Shown here: positions 54,102 to 62,374 of the stretch, one piece after another | Layout of the letters: every line of letters starts with the position of its first letter | Position numbering within the stretch: position 1 is the stretch's first letter | Assembly (NCBI RefSeq): GCF_014192275.1 | Contig: NZ_JACHXR010000015.1 | Span: forward strand, 1 to 64,000 | Reading direction: 5' to 3' | Origin: Halomonas stenophila | Lineage (GTDB): Bacteria > Pseudomonadota > Gammaproteobacteria > Pseudomonadales > Halomonadaceae | DNA length: 64,000 nucleotides | Notes under the pieces: generated by a model | Told to the model about the DNA's origin: nothing | Databases searched by the model: none | What the model saw: only the letters and a program-made list of their open reading frames with translations | Position numbers and translations under genes: made by a program

Positions 54102-55845
54102 CGTGTTCCTCCCGCCGCAGCTCGTCGCTGTAGCGCAGGAAGGCCCGGGCGATGCTCGCCTCGAAGACCACGCCCAGGAAGGTGTCGTCGTCGTCCACCA
54201 CCGCGATGGCCTCGCCGGTCATCTCCTGCAGCTGGCGCATCGCCGTCCACACCGAGGTCTGCGGGCCGAGCACCGGGCGCGGTGTCTGCGGGCAGTCGTC
54301 CACCGTGCGCGCCTCCTCGCCCTGTTCGCGGATCACCTCCAGGTCGGCCAGGGTCACGCTGCCCCGGTAGCGGCCCTCGGCGTCGACCAGGTAGGCCTCG
54401 CCGTGGCCGGCCCGGCCCAGCCGAGCCACGGCCTCGGCCACGCTGGCATCGGGGCGCAGGGTCACGCCCTCCTGGCTCATCAGCTGCTCGAGCCGGGCGT
54501 CCTCGAGCACGGCGCGGCTGCGCCCCGAGGAGAGGTCGAGCCCGCGCCCGGCCAACTGGATGTCGAACAGCGAGCGACCGAACAGCTGGGCGGCGATGGG
54601 GCTCGCCAGGGTCACGCTGGCCAGGGCCGCGGTGGTCAGGGCATAGCTGCCGGTGAGCTCGAAGACGATCAGCAGGCTGGTCAGGGGGGCACCGATCACC
54701 GGCGCGGTCACCGCCACCATGCCGCAGACGGCGTAGAAGACGAAGGTGTCCTGGGCGCCGCCGGCCGCGGCCACCAGGGTGCCGCACAGCGCACCGAACA
54801 GGGTGCCGATCACCAGCGCCGGGCTGAACACCCCGCCACCGAAGCCCATCCCCAGGCACAGCGCCGTGGCCGCCAGCTTGAGCACCAGCACCACGCCCAA
54901 CTCGAAGCCGCCGAAGGCCCCGGCGATGGTGGCGAAGCGCAGGGTCTCCTGGCCCATGCCCAGGATGTCGGGGACCCACAGCGCGACCACGCCGAGCATG
55001 GCCCCGGCCAGCGCCGGGCGCAGCGGGGGCGCCAAAGGCAGGCGCCCGGCGAGGCGGCCCACGGCCAGGATGCTGCGCATGTAGGCGCCGGCCACCAGGG
55101 CGCCGAGGCCGCCGATGGCGAGGAAGACGGCGAACTCCCAGGGCCGGGGCAGGGCGGGTTCGGCCACGTGGAAGAGGGCCCCGCGGGCCAGCACGTTGGT
55201 GGCGATCACGTGGCCGACCAGGGCCGCCGCGGCCACCGGGGCGAAGGCGCGCAGGGCATAGTGGCGCAGCACCACCTCGTGGGCGAAGACGATGCCCGCC
55301 AGGGGCGCGTTGAAGGCGGTGGCGATGGCCGCCGCGACGCCGCAGGCGATGGTGATGTTGTCCTCCGAGCGGCCCAGGCGCAGCAGCCGCGCCGCCGCCG
55401 AGCCGAGGCTCGCGCCCATGTGCACCAGCGGGCCGTACTGGCCCACCGAGGCCCCGGCGCCCAGGGAGACCAGCCCGGAGAGCGCCGAGAGCACCCCGGC
55501 CCGGGCGGGCAGCCGGCCGCGCCGGGTCTGGACCGCGGCGATCACGTCGGCGGGGGTATGGGGGCGACGCTCGGGAATGGCCCGGTGCAGCTGGCCGACC
55601 ACCAGGCCGCCCAGGGCCGGCACCAGCACGGTGGCCACGACGAGCCACTCGGGGTGGGCGAACATCATGCGCCCGCGGGGCGAGATCAGCAGCAGGTCGT
55701 TGAGCCACAGCACGGCGGCCACGAACCCCACGGCCGCCAGTGCCGCCAGGCCGCCGATGAGGGCGCCCAGCAGCACCAGGCCCAGGAAGCGAATGACGCC
55801 CCCCGGACCCTGCACCGCGCGGTCCCCTGCCTGTGGCATGCCCAT
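54091..55845 (-). CDS. ClC-family chloride transporter with CBS domains, lacking the gating glutamate
   Basis: 584 residues. The ClC core covers about 15-430 and a CBS pair about 450-570. The third selectivity motif is present (GMGFGGGVFSPALVIGTLFG). The gating motif normally GREGP reads GQYGP, so Tyr137 stands at the gating Glu position. The GSGIP motif is not recognisable either. Without that Glu, ClC proteins lose proton coupling in studied cases, so this may act as a Cl- channel. ATG 55845 chosen; no strong Shine-Dalgarno. Confidence 0.88.
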   Translation of the reverse strand: MGMPQAGDRAVQGPGGVIRFLGLVLLGALIGGLAALAAVGFVAAVLWLNDLLLISPRGRMMFAHPEWLVVATVLVPALGGLVVGQLHRAIPERRPHTPADVIAAVQTRRGRLPARAGVLSALSGLVSLGAGASVGQYGPLVHMGASLGSAAARLLRLGRSEDNITIACGVAAAIATAFNAPLAGIVFAHEVVLRHYALRAFAPVAAAALVGHVIATNVLARGALFHVAEPALPRPWEFAVFLAIGGLGALVAGAYMRSILAVGRLAGRLPLAPPLRPALAGAMLGVVALWVPDILGMGQETLRFATIAGAFGGFELGVVLVLKLAATALCLGMGFGGGVFSPALVIGTLFGALCGTLVAAAGGAQDTFVFYAVCGMVAVTAPVIGAPLTSLLIVFELTGSYALTTAALASVTLASPIAAQLFGRSLFDIQLAGRGLDLSSGRSRAVLEDARLEQLMSQEGVTLRPDASVAEAVARLGRAGHGEAYLVDAEGRYRGSVTLADLEVIREQGEEARTVDDCPQTPRPVLGPQTSVWTAMRQLQEMTGEAIAVVDDDDTFLGVVFEASIARAFLRYSDELRREEHGAG

Positions 55846-55981
55846 GTTCAAGGTGTAGGTGCGGCGGGGAGCGCCTGCAAGAATAGCGGCACAGGGAGGT
55901 GCCGCCGCCGGCCGCCAGGCCGGCGCGAGCCCGTGCCACACCAGCAGATTCACGCATCTGCGCCAGTGTGGCGCGGGCGAT

Positions 55982-56012
55982 AATCCAATAGGTCAGGACG
56001 ACCTATTGGATT
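55982..56012. promoter_or_regulatory. perfect 13-bp inverted repeat in the ClC-MocR gap
   Basis: AATCCAATAGGTC (55982-55994) and GACCTATTGGATT (56000-56012) with a 5-base spacer. It is AT-richer than its surroundings and has no T-run, so a binding site is likelier than a terminator. It lies about 140 bases upstream of the ClC start, on the ClC side of a 311-base gap that otherwise holds no gene. Confidence 0.55.
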
Positions 56013-56156
56013 GCCAGGTTAATAGCGGGGCACGAAATGCCCCGCGGGCGGGATCAGTCCAGCGAGGTGGCGCCGATGCGGTGGATGCTCAGGTCGGCGC
56101 CGGCGCACCGTCGTGGTGCCGGCCGGCGCCATTGTGCACGCTTCGCGGACAGGCCC

Positions 56157-57554
56157 TCAGAGGGTCTGCCAGGGCGAGGTGGGCGGCTCCGATAATAGCT
56201 CGTCGACGATCGTCAACGCTCGATCGAGGATCTCGCGGGTCTCGGCCGGGCCCAGGCATAGTCGCACGGCCTGGGGGGCCGGCTCGCTGCCCATGCAGAA
56301 GGGCTCCGGCGTCGAGACCTTGACCCCTCGCCGGGCGAGCAGTGCCTGCACCTCGCTGCTGCGTCGCCCCGCCGGTAGCGGCAGCCATATCAGCGACGAG
56401 CCCTCGCGGCTCAGCGGCCCGTAGGCGGCCAGGCGTTCCAGCGCCAGGGCGCGGCGAGCGGCGAGCTCCTCGACCTGCCAGCGCAGCAGCTCGCGGCTGC
56501 CGGGATCCTCCATCCAGCGACAGGCCGCCTCCACCATCAGCGGCGGCACCATCCAGCTCTGGGAGCGCAGGGCCGAGCAGAGGCGTTCCTGCAACTGCTC
56601 AGGCACCGTCAGGCTGCCGATGCGCAGCCCGCCGGCCATCACCTTGGAGGTGCTGAAGATATGCAGGGTGCGCTCCGGCGCCAGTTCGATCAGCGGCGTG
56701 CCGCGCTCGGCCTCGGGCAGGTACTGCACCGCGTCCTCGACCAGCCAGATGTCGTGTTCCCGGGCCAGGGCCGCCAGGCGCTCGCGGCGGGCCTCGCTGA
56801 GCCGCACGCCGGTGGGGTTGTTGAGGTCCGGGGTGACATAGAGCAGGCGCGGCGGCTGGCGGGCGCAGAGCCGGGCCAGGGCCTCGACGTCCATGCCGTC
56901 CTCGTCCATCGGCACCGCCGCCAGGCGCAGGTGAGCCTGCTGGGCGGCGCAGACGAAGCCGGGATAGGTCAGGGCGTCGCCTGCCACCAGGTCGCCCGGC
57001 TGGGCGAGGGTGCGCGCCACCAGGTGAATGCCGTGCTGGCCCCCCTGGGTGATCAGCAATCGCGAGGGGTCGTCGGGGAGGCCGAGGCTGCCCTGCCAGG
57101 CGGCGATCCGCCGGCGCTGGGTCTCGCTGCCCGCCTCCGGCTGGTAGTCGGTGGCGGCCTGCAGGGCCTCGGGATCCTCGGTGATCGTGCGCAGCGCCCG
57201 CTGCAGGCCCTGCGCGCGAAGCGGGTGGGGCGGCGGCAGGCTCATGCTGATGTCGATGACGCCGTCGCCCGCCGGCTGGCCGGCGCGAAAGAAGGGCACG
57301 TGGTCATCCTCGGCCGAGCGGCGCACATAGGTGCCGCTGCCGACCCGGGACGCCACCCAGCCCTGGCGCTGGGCCTCGGCATAGGCGCGGGTGATGGTGC
57401 CGACGGTGACGCCGAGGCGGTCGGCGAGCTGGCGCTGGGGCGGCAGCTTCTCGCCCGGGGCCAGCTCGCCGCGGCCGATCGCCTCGGCCATGGCCTCGGC
57501 GATGCGGCGATAGCGGGGACCATCGTCGGGGAGGGTCGGTGTCCAGATTGTCAT
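56157..57554 (-). CDS. MocR-type regulator (GntR helix-turn-helix fused to aminotransferase-like domain)
   Basis: 465 residues. The GntR winged helix covers about 10-80 (GEKLPPQRQLADRLGVTVGTITRAYAEAQ, ends GEKLPPQRQL and TRAYAEAQ). A class-I aminotransferase fold follows; PLP Lys is in FSTSKVMAGGLRIGSL, with DLNNPTG for the cofactor Asp-Asn loop. MocR proteins sense amines or PLP. The start codon lies inside a palindrome, with no Shine-Dalgarno. Divergent from lysE and phzF genes, its likely targets. Confidence 0.93.
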   Translation of the reverse strand: MTIWTPTLPDDGPRYRRIAEAMAEAIGRGELAPGEKLPPQRQLADRLGVTVGTITRAYAEAQRQGWVASRVGSGTYVRRSAEDDHVPFFRAGQPAGDGVIDISMSLPPPHPLRAQGLQRALRTITEDPEALQAATDYQPEAGSETQRRRIAAWQGSLGLPDDPSRLLITQGGQHGIHLVARTLAQPGDLVAGDALTYPGFVCAAQQAHLRLAAVPMDEDGMDVEALARLCARQPPRLLYVTPDLNNPTGVRLSEARRERLAALAREHDIWLVEDAVQYLPEAERGTPLIELAPERTLHIFSTSKVMAGGLRIGSLTVPEQLQERLCSALRSQSWMVPPLMVEAACRWMEDPGSRELLRWQVEELAARRALALERLAAYGPLSREGSSLIWLPLPAGRRSSEVQALLARRGVKVSTPEPFCMGSEPAPQAVRLCLGPAETREILDRALTIVDELLSEPPTSPWQTL

Positions 57555-57563
57555 GGTGACAAT
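57547..57563. promoter_or_regulatory. MocR-box-like palindrome over the mocR start
   Basis: ATTGTCA-TGG-TGACAAT, perfect 7-bp arms, overlapping the mocR initiation codon. Suited to autorepression. Confidence 0.6.
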
Positions 57564-57633
57564 AAAACCTTTGACGCCGGTATTGTACCTATTATGCTCT
57601 GAAAGACGCGCAATATCCAGCGATCAATCCAAA

Positions 57634-57649
57634 ATTGTAGGGATACAAT
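57634..57649. promoter_or_regulatory. MocR-box-like palindrome upstream of lysE
   Basis: ATTGTA-GGGA-TACAAT, 6-bp arms, ending 3 bases before the lysE start. Its ATTGT half-sites match those at 57547, and a third ATTGTAC occurs near 57584. Confidence 0.6.
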
Positions 57650-57652
57650 ACC

Positions 57653-58252
57653 ATGGAAACCCTGGCCTTCCTCGGACCCGCGTCCCTGTTCATGATCTCC
57701 ATGACCCTCACTCCCGGGCCCAACAACGTGATGCTCACCGCCTCCGGGGCCAACTACGGCTTCCGCCGCACCCTGCCGCACCTGCTGGGCATCATGGGCG
57801 GCTGCTTCCTGCTGTTCGGGGCCATCGCGCTGGGCCTGGGCATGGTCTTCGAGCGCTTCCCGATCGTGCAGATCCTGCTGCGCATCGTCGGCAGCCTCTA
57901 CCTGCTGTACCTGGCCTGGGGCATCGCCACGGCGCCGCCGCCGGAGTTCGGCAACGCCGAGGGACGCCCGCTGAGCTTCTGGCAGGCCGCCGCCTTCCAG
58001 TTCGCCAACCCCAAGGCCTGGGTGATGGGGCTGACGCTGATGGCGAGCTTCCTGCCCGAGGAGGGCAACACCTTCGTCAACGCCCTGGTGCTGGCCGGCG
58101 TGGCCGAGCTGGTGGCGTTGCCCTGCATCTCGCTGTGGGCGGGCTTCGGCATGGCCATCGGCCGCTGGCTGAAGGGGCCGCGCTCCTGGCGGGTGTTCAA
58201 CGGCACCATGGGCGCGCTGACCGCGGCCTGCGTGATCTTCATCCTCGGCTGA
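57653..58252 (+). CDS. LysE-family exporter, MocR-associated
   Basis: 199 residues, six predicted helices. TLTPGPNNVMLTASGANYGFRRTL is the LysE signature (TLTPGPNNVML...GANYGF); NPKAWVMGLTLMASFLPE follows. Exports amino acids or related compounds. Directly downstream of a MocR-controlled promoter; 53 bases before phzF. Confidence 0.92.
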   Translation: METLAFLGPASLFMISMTLTPGPNNVMLTASGANYGFRRTLPHLLGIMGGCFLLFGAIALGLGMVFERFPIVQILLRIVGSLYLLYLAWGIATAPPPEFGNAEGRPLSFWQAAAFQFANPKAWVMGLTLMASFLPEEGNTFVNALVLAGVAELVALPCISLWAGFGMAIGRWLKGPRSWRVFNGTMGALTAACVIFILG

Positions 58253-58305
58253 CGCCAGGCGCGGCGACGACCCGGGAGCTCACAGTCAAGAATCGGGAGG
58301 GTGAC

Positions 58306-59151
58306 ATGAAAGCCAAGCTGGTGAATGTGTTCAGCGCCGAGCGCTTCGGCGGCAACGGCCTGACGGTCTTCCCCGAGGCCGATGGCCTGTCGACGGGGGA
58401 AATGCAGGCGCTGACGCGGGAGGCGGGTCAGTTCGAGTCCATCTTCGTGTTCCGGGAAGCCAACGGGTTCACGGCGAGGATCTTCACCATGGAAGAGGAA
58501 CTGGACTTCGCCGGGCACCCGCTGCTGGGGCTGGCCTATTACCTGCACCAGACGTTCGGCGATCGGGATCGGCACGCATGGCGGGTGAGGCTGAACCGGC
58601 GCACGGTCGAGCTGACCAGCGCCTGGCGGGACGGCCGCTTCACGGCGACCCTGGCTCAGGGGCGTCCCGCCTTCCTTCGGACGCTGACGCGTGACGAAGC
58701 CGGGGAGGTCTATGCGGCGCTGGGGCTGGACGCCGGCGGGCGACGCAACTATCCGGCCGAGGTGGTTTCCACCGGCTTGCCCTACCTGATCCTGCCGGTT
58801 GCCGGCGGCCTGGAGCGGGTCGCCTTCCAGGTGGCGGACCTGTCGCCGCTGCTCGCCTCGCACGGGGCCAAGTTCATCTATGTCCTCGATGTGCAGGGCT
58901 TCGAGGGGCGTACCTGGGATAACCGCGGGCGGGTCGAGGATGTGGCCACGGGCAGCGCCGCCGGCCCCGCGGCGGCCTATCTCCACAAGCATGGGATCGC
59001 GCTCGGCAAGACGCTGTCGATCGCGCAGGGACGCTTCGTGGGCCGGCCGAGCCGCATCGAGGTGGAGCTGGTCATCGACGGCATGGAGCTGGCGGATGTC
59101 CGGGTCAGCGGCGATGTCATCAAGGTGGCCGATCTCGCCTTCGCCGCCTGA
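58306..59151 (+). CDS. PhzF-family isomerase
   Basis: 281 residues of the diaminopimelate-epimerase-like PhzF fold. N-terminus KLVNVFSAERFGGNGLTVF, catalytic Glu region in GQFESIFVF, and EELDFAGHPLLGLAYYL; RVEDVATGSAAGPAAAYL in the C-terminal half. True PhzF makes phenazines, but no phz genes are here, so it is a family member of unknown substrate. GGGAGGG precedes the ATG. Probably cotranscribed with lysE. Confidence 0.9.
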   Translation: MKAKLVNVFSAERFGGNGLTVFPEADGLSTGEMQALTREAGQFESIFVFREANGFTARIFTMEEELDFAGHPLLGLAYYLHQTFGDRDRHAWRVRLNRRTVELTSAWRDGRFTATLAQGRPAFLRTLTRDEAGEVYAALGLDAGGRRNYPAEVVSTGLPYLILPVAGGLERVAFQVADLSPLLASHGAKFIYVLDVQGFEGRTWDNRGRVEDVATGSAAGPAAAYLHKHGIALGKTLSIAQGRFVGRPSRIEVELVIDGMELADVRVSGDVIKVADLAFAA

Positions 59152-59268
59152 CGGCAGGCGCACCGGCAGTGACGTCCCGTGGCGACTCGCGCCGCGTGTC
59201 CCAGCGACTATGCTGGAGATTGACGCCCGGCGCGTCATGCCAGGGAACGGCCCGGGAGCGCTATCGCC

Positions 59269-60492
59269 ATGCAGGTCCAGGTCTCCATCTCGACACTCTA
59301 TCGCCAGCACGCCCCGCGCGTGCTGGCGACGTTGATTCGCCTGCTCGGCGACTTCGACCCGGCCGAGGAGGCGCTGCACGAGGCCTTCGCCGCGGCGGTG
59401 AGCCGCTGGCCGGCGGAAGGGGTGCCCGACGACCCCGTGGCCTGGCTGATCCGGGTCGGCCACCGACGGGGCATCGACCAGATCCGCCGTCGGCAGACCG
59501 CCCGCCAGCATGCCCATCTGCTCGCCGCCGAGGACGCCGCCGATCCGGCGGACTCGGGCATCGAGGACGACCCGCTGCGGCTGCTGTTCACCTGCTGCCA
59601 TCCCCACCTGGCGATGACCGATCGCGTCGCCCTGACCCTGCGCGAGATGGCCGGGCTGACCACCGAGCAGGTCGCCAGCGCGCTGCTGCAGCGCCCGGCC
59701 AGCCTGGCCCAGCGGATCGTGCGGGCCAAGCGACGGCTGCGCGAGGCCGGCATTCCCTACGAGGTTCCCGATGCCCGTGAGTTGCCGGAGCGCCTGCCCG
59801 GCGTGCTCGGGGTGATCTACCTGATCTTCAACGAGGGCTATTCCCGCAGCGACGGCGAGACGGTGGTGGACGTGCGCCTGGCCGAGGAGGCCATCCGCCT
59901 GGCCGAGGCGCTGACGGACCTGCTGCCCCGGGGCGAGGCCTTCGGCCTGCTGGCGCTGATGCTGCTCCACGACGCCCGCCGCGCGGCGCGCCAGGACGCC
60001 CGGGGCGAGCTGGTGCCCCTGGAGGAGCAGGACCGCCGGCTCTGGGATCAAGTTCAGATCGAGGCCGGGGTGGCCTGCCTGGAACGGGCCCTGGCGCAGA
60101 GCCCCACCGGCCCCTACACCCTGCAGGCCTCCATCGCCGCCGTCCATGCCCAGGCCCCCAGCGCCGGGGCCACCGACTGGCGGCGCATCGTGGTGCTCTA
60201 CGAAGGCCTCTATCGCCGGCAGCCCACCCCGGTGATCGCTCTCAACCGGGCGGTCGCCGTGGCCATGCGCGACTCGCCGGAGGCCGGCCTGGCGCTGCTC
60301 GAGGAACTCGCCGGGCAGAAGGCCATCGTCAACTACCACCTCTACCATGCCGCCCTGGCCGACCTGCACCGGCGCGCCGGCCACCTTGAGGCGGCCCGGC
60401 AGGCCTACGAGCGGGCCCTGGCGCTGACCGTTCAGGCCCCGGAGCGCCGCTTCCTGGCGCGCCGCCTGGCGGAACTGGAGGACGCCGACTGA
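59269..60492 (+). CDS. ECF sigma factor of group ECF42 with C-terminal extension
   Basis: 407 residues. Sigma-2 domain at about 8-75 (LYRQHAPRVLATLIRLLGDFDPAEEALHEAF core), sigma-4 at about 115-165 (VALTLREMAGLTTEQVASALL). A long helical C-terminal extension (about 180-405) with GYSRSDGETVVDVRLAEEAIRLAEALT-type TPR-like repeats is the mark of ECF42. These sigma factors sit beside DGPF genes, as here, and have no anti-sigma factor. The start follows GGGAG. Confidence 0.9.
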   Translation: MQVQVSISTLYRQHAPRVLATLIRLLGDFDPAEEALHEAFAAAVSRWPAEGVPDDPVAWLIRVGHRRGIDQIRRRQTARQHAHLLAAEDAADPADSGIEDDPLRLLFTCCHPHLAMTDRVALTLREMAGLTTEQVASALLQRPASLAQRIVRAKRRLREAGIPYEVPDARELPERLPGVLGVIYLIFNEGYSRSDGETVVDVRLAEEAIRLAEALTDLLPRGEAFGLLALMLLHDARRAARQDARGELVPLEEQDRRLWDQVQIEAGVACLERALAQSPTGPYTLQASIAAVHAQAPSAGATDWRRIVVLYEGLYRRQPTPVIALNRAVAVAMRDSPEAGLALLEELAGQKAIVNYHLYHAALADLHRRAGHLEAARQAYERALALTVQAPERRFLARRLAELEDAD

Positions 60493-60566
60493 AAACATGG
60501 TGCATCACATTGTTACCGGGAAATGAGTCACGTAGACATGTCCGCAGTAGTCCCGGCTCGAGGCCT

Positions 60567-60602
60567 GCCGGATGCACTCGCAGGCTCGTTTATCCGGCCT
60601 AC
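60567..60602. repeat. REP-like palindrome
   Basis: GCCGGATGC at 60567-60575 and TTATCCGGCCTAC at 60590-60602 form a stem with 7-bp GCCGGAT/ATCCGGC arms. The layout recalls the repetitive extragenic palindrome of enterobacteria. Only one copy is seen in the window. Confidence 0.45.
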
Positions 60603-60643
60603 GCCGGACTGGCGGCCGCCGAATGAAAAAAATCGTCTCGGCC

Positions 60644-60670
60644 TGTCGATTCCCGTCGGCGCCGCACGAC
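60644..60670 (+). promoter_or_regulatory. candidate ECF42 promoter of the DGPF operon
   Basis: TGTCGA (60644-60649), 17 bases, CGAC (60667-60670), 33 bases before the YCII-VOC start. As I recall, ECF42 promoters read TGTCGA in -35 and CGAC/CGTC in -10 at 16-17 spacing; the match was not tested. Confidence 0.6.
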
Positions 60671-60703
60671 TCCTGAATACCCCCCACCAAGGAGAGTGAT
60701 GTC

Positions 60704-61525
60704 ATGCGATACATGCTGATGCGCAAGGCCGATGCGGACACCGAGCAGGGCATACTGCCCAGCCAGGAACTGCTGCAGGCCATGGGCGACTACAACGAGC
60801 GGCTGATCCGCGCCGGAGTCTTCGTCAACGGCGATGGCCTGCGCCCCAGCCGGGAGGGCTGTCGCCTCGAGTTTCGCGGCGGCGAGCCCCGGGTCATCCA
60901 GGGACCCTTCCCGGCCACCGAGGAGCTGCTGGCGGGCTACAGCGTGCTCGAGGTGGAGTCGCTCGAGGAGGCCATCGAATGGGCCAAGGGCTGGCCTCGC
61001 GAGGATGGCGAGGGCAACGTCACCCTGGAGCTGCGGCGCTACTTCACCATGGAGGACTTCGACCCCGGCGCCGGCCTGGAGCGGCACATCGACCAGCAGC
61101 GCCTGCCCCGGGCACTGCAGGTGCACCTCAATTTTCCCGGCACCTGCCGGGAGGCGATGGCCTTCTACGCCGAGGTCACCGGCGGCCACCTGGAGGCGGT
61201 GCTGACCTATGGCGAGACCCCCGCCGCCGAGGACACGCCGCCCGACTGGCATGACCGGGTCATCCACGCCTCGCTCAATATCCGCGGCCATCGGCTGATG
61301 GGCGCCGACATGCTGGGCGATTGTTACCGGGCGCCCCAGGGGGCCCAGGTGTTCCTCGACTATGCGGATGTCGACCAGGCCGAGGCGGTGTTCCGGCGGC
61401 TGGCCGAGGGCGGCCAGGTGCTGATGCCCTTCGAGGCCACCTTCTGGGCGCAGGGCTTCGGCATGGCCACCGACCGCTTCGGCGTGCACTGGATGGTCGC
61501 CACCCCGAACGACCAGTGCCCCTGA
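60704..61525 (+). CDS. YCII (DGPF)-VOC fusion protein
   Basis: 273 residues. Residues 1-115 form a YCII/DGPF domain (RYMLMRKADADTE, IQGPFPATEELLAGYSVLEV). A linker leads to a VOC/PhnB-like domain at about 140-270 (LQVHLNFPGTCREAMAFYAEVTGG; TFWAQGFGMATDRFGVHWMV). DGPF proteins are regular ECF42 targets of unknown function. The usual DGPF motif is QGPF here. AAGGAGAG precedes the ATG. First gene of the sigma-controlled set. Confidence 0.87.
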   Translation: MRYMLMRKADADTEQGILPSQELLQAMGDYNERLIRAGVFVNGDGLRPSREGCRLEFRGGEPRVIQGPFPATEELLAGYSVLEVESLEEAIEWAKGWPREDGEGNVTLELRRYFTMEDFDPGAGLERHIDQQRLPRALQVHLNFPGTCREAMAFYAEVTGGHLEAVLTYGETPAAEDTPPDWHDRVIHASLNIRGHRLMGADMLGDCYRAPQGAQVFLDYADVDQAEAVFRRLAEGGQVLMPFEATFWAQGFGMATDRFGVHWMVATPNDQCP

Positions 61526-61544
61526 TACCAGGGAGGAGGGAAGC

Positions 61545-61922
61545 ATGCAGTACGTTGCATTGGTGTACTACCAGGAGCAGTTGATCAACGCCATGAGCGA
61601 GGCGGAGTGGCATGCGCTCAACCAGGAGTGCGTGGCCGGGGTGGAGCGCCTGACGGACGCCGGGCACTTCGTGACCGGCCGGGCCCTGCAACCCGTGGAG
61701 AGCGCCACCAGCGTGCGCCTGCGCGACGGCGAACTGCTGGTCTCCGACGGCCCCTTCGCCGAGACCAAGGAGCAGCTGGCGGGCTTCTACCTGCTGGAGG
61801 CCCGTGACCTCAACGAGGCCCTGCGGCTGGCCGGCCGCATCCCCCCGGCGCGCTTCGGCACCATCGAGGTGCGCCCGGTGCGGGAGTTGCCTCCCAGAGA
61901 CGATACCGGAGAGACATCATGA
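61545..61922 (+). CDS. YCII (DGPF) family protein
   Basis: 125 residues. Contains the DGPF motif in SDGPFAETKEQLAGFYLLEA. Ferredoxin-like fold; function unknown. Strong AGGGAGGAGG Shine-Dalgarno. Overlaps the DUF1428 gene by 4 bases. Confidence 0.93.
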   Translation: MQYVALVYYQEQLINAMSEAEWHALNQECVAGVERLTDAGHFVTGRALQPVESATSVRLRDGELLVSDGPFAETKEQLAGFYLLEARDLNEALRLAGRIPPARFGTIEVRPVRELPPRDDTGETS

Positions 61923-62272
61923 GCTACGTGGATGGTTTCGTGGCCGCCGTGCCCACCGCCAACCGGCAGGCCTATATCGAGCACGCCCGACAGGCGGCGG
62001 AGGTCTTCAAGGAATACGGTGCCCTCAAGGTGGTGGAGTGCTGGGGCGACGACGTCCCGGAAGGCGAAGTGACCTCCTTTCCCATGGCCGTGCAGTGCCG
62101 CCCCGACGAGACGGTGATCTTCGCCTGGCTGGTCTGGCCCTCCCGGGAGGTGCGTGACCAGGCCATGCCCCGGATCATGGAGGACCCGCGCCTGTCGCCG
62201 GAGGTCAATCCCATGCCCTTCGACGGCAAGCGGCTGATCTACGGGGGTTTCGAGACGGTGGTGGACGAGTAG
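61919..62272 (+). CDS. DUF1428 domain protein
   Basis: 117 residues. YVDGFVAAVPTANRQAYIEHA at the N-terminus and VVECWGDDVPEGEVTSFPMAV are typical of DUF1428, a dimeric ferredoxin-like fold. ATGA overlap with the YCII gene indicates coupling. A common member of ECF42 neighbourhoods. Confidence 0.94.
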   Translation: MSYVDGFVAAVPTANRQAYIEHARQAAEVFKEYGALKVVECWGDDVPEGEVTSFPMAVQCRPDETVIFAWLVWPSREVRDQAMPRIMEDPRLSPEVNPMPFDGKRLIYGGFETVVDE

Positions 62273-62374
62273 CCACCCGACGGTGGCCGACGCCCGCGGT
62301 GCGCAATGGCGTGCCGCGGACGCCGGCCAGGTTCCCCAGGCGGCGGCAGGCACCCCCTGCCGGGAGGAAGTCCC

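Noticed and set aside
54013..55983. 656-codon plus-strand frame opposite the ClC gene
   Set aside because: It is a shadow frame: high GC leaves long open frames antisense to real genes, and its product is low-complexity His/Gly/Gln-rich.
58306..59151. Phenazine biosynthesis locus
   Set aside because: Only a PhzF-family protein is present; no phzA-E or phzG genes are near.
57898..60498. 866-codon minus-strand frame opposite phzF and the sigma factor
   Set aside because: Antisense to three well-supported genes; composition is that of a shadow frame.
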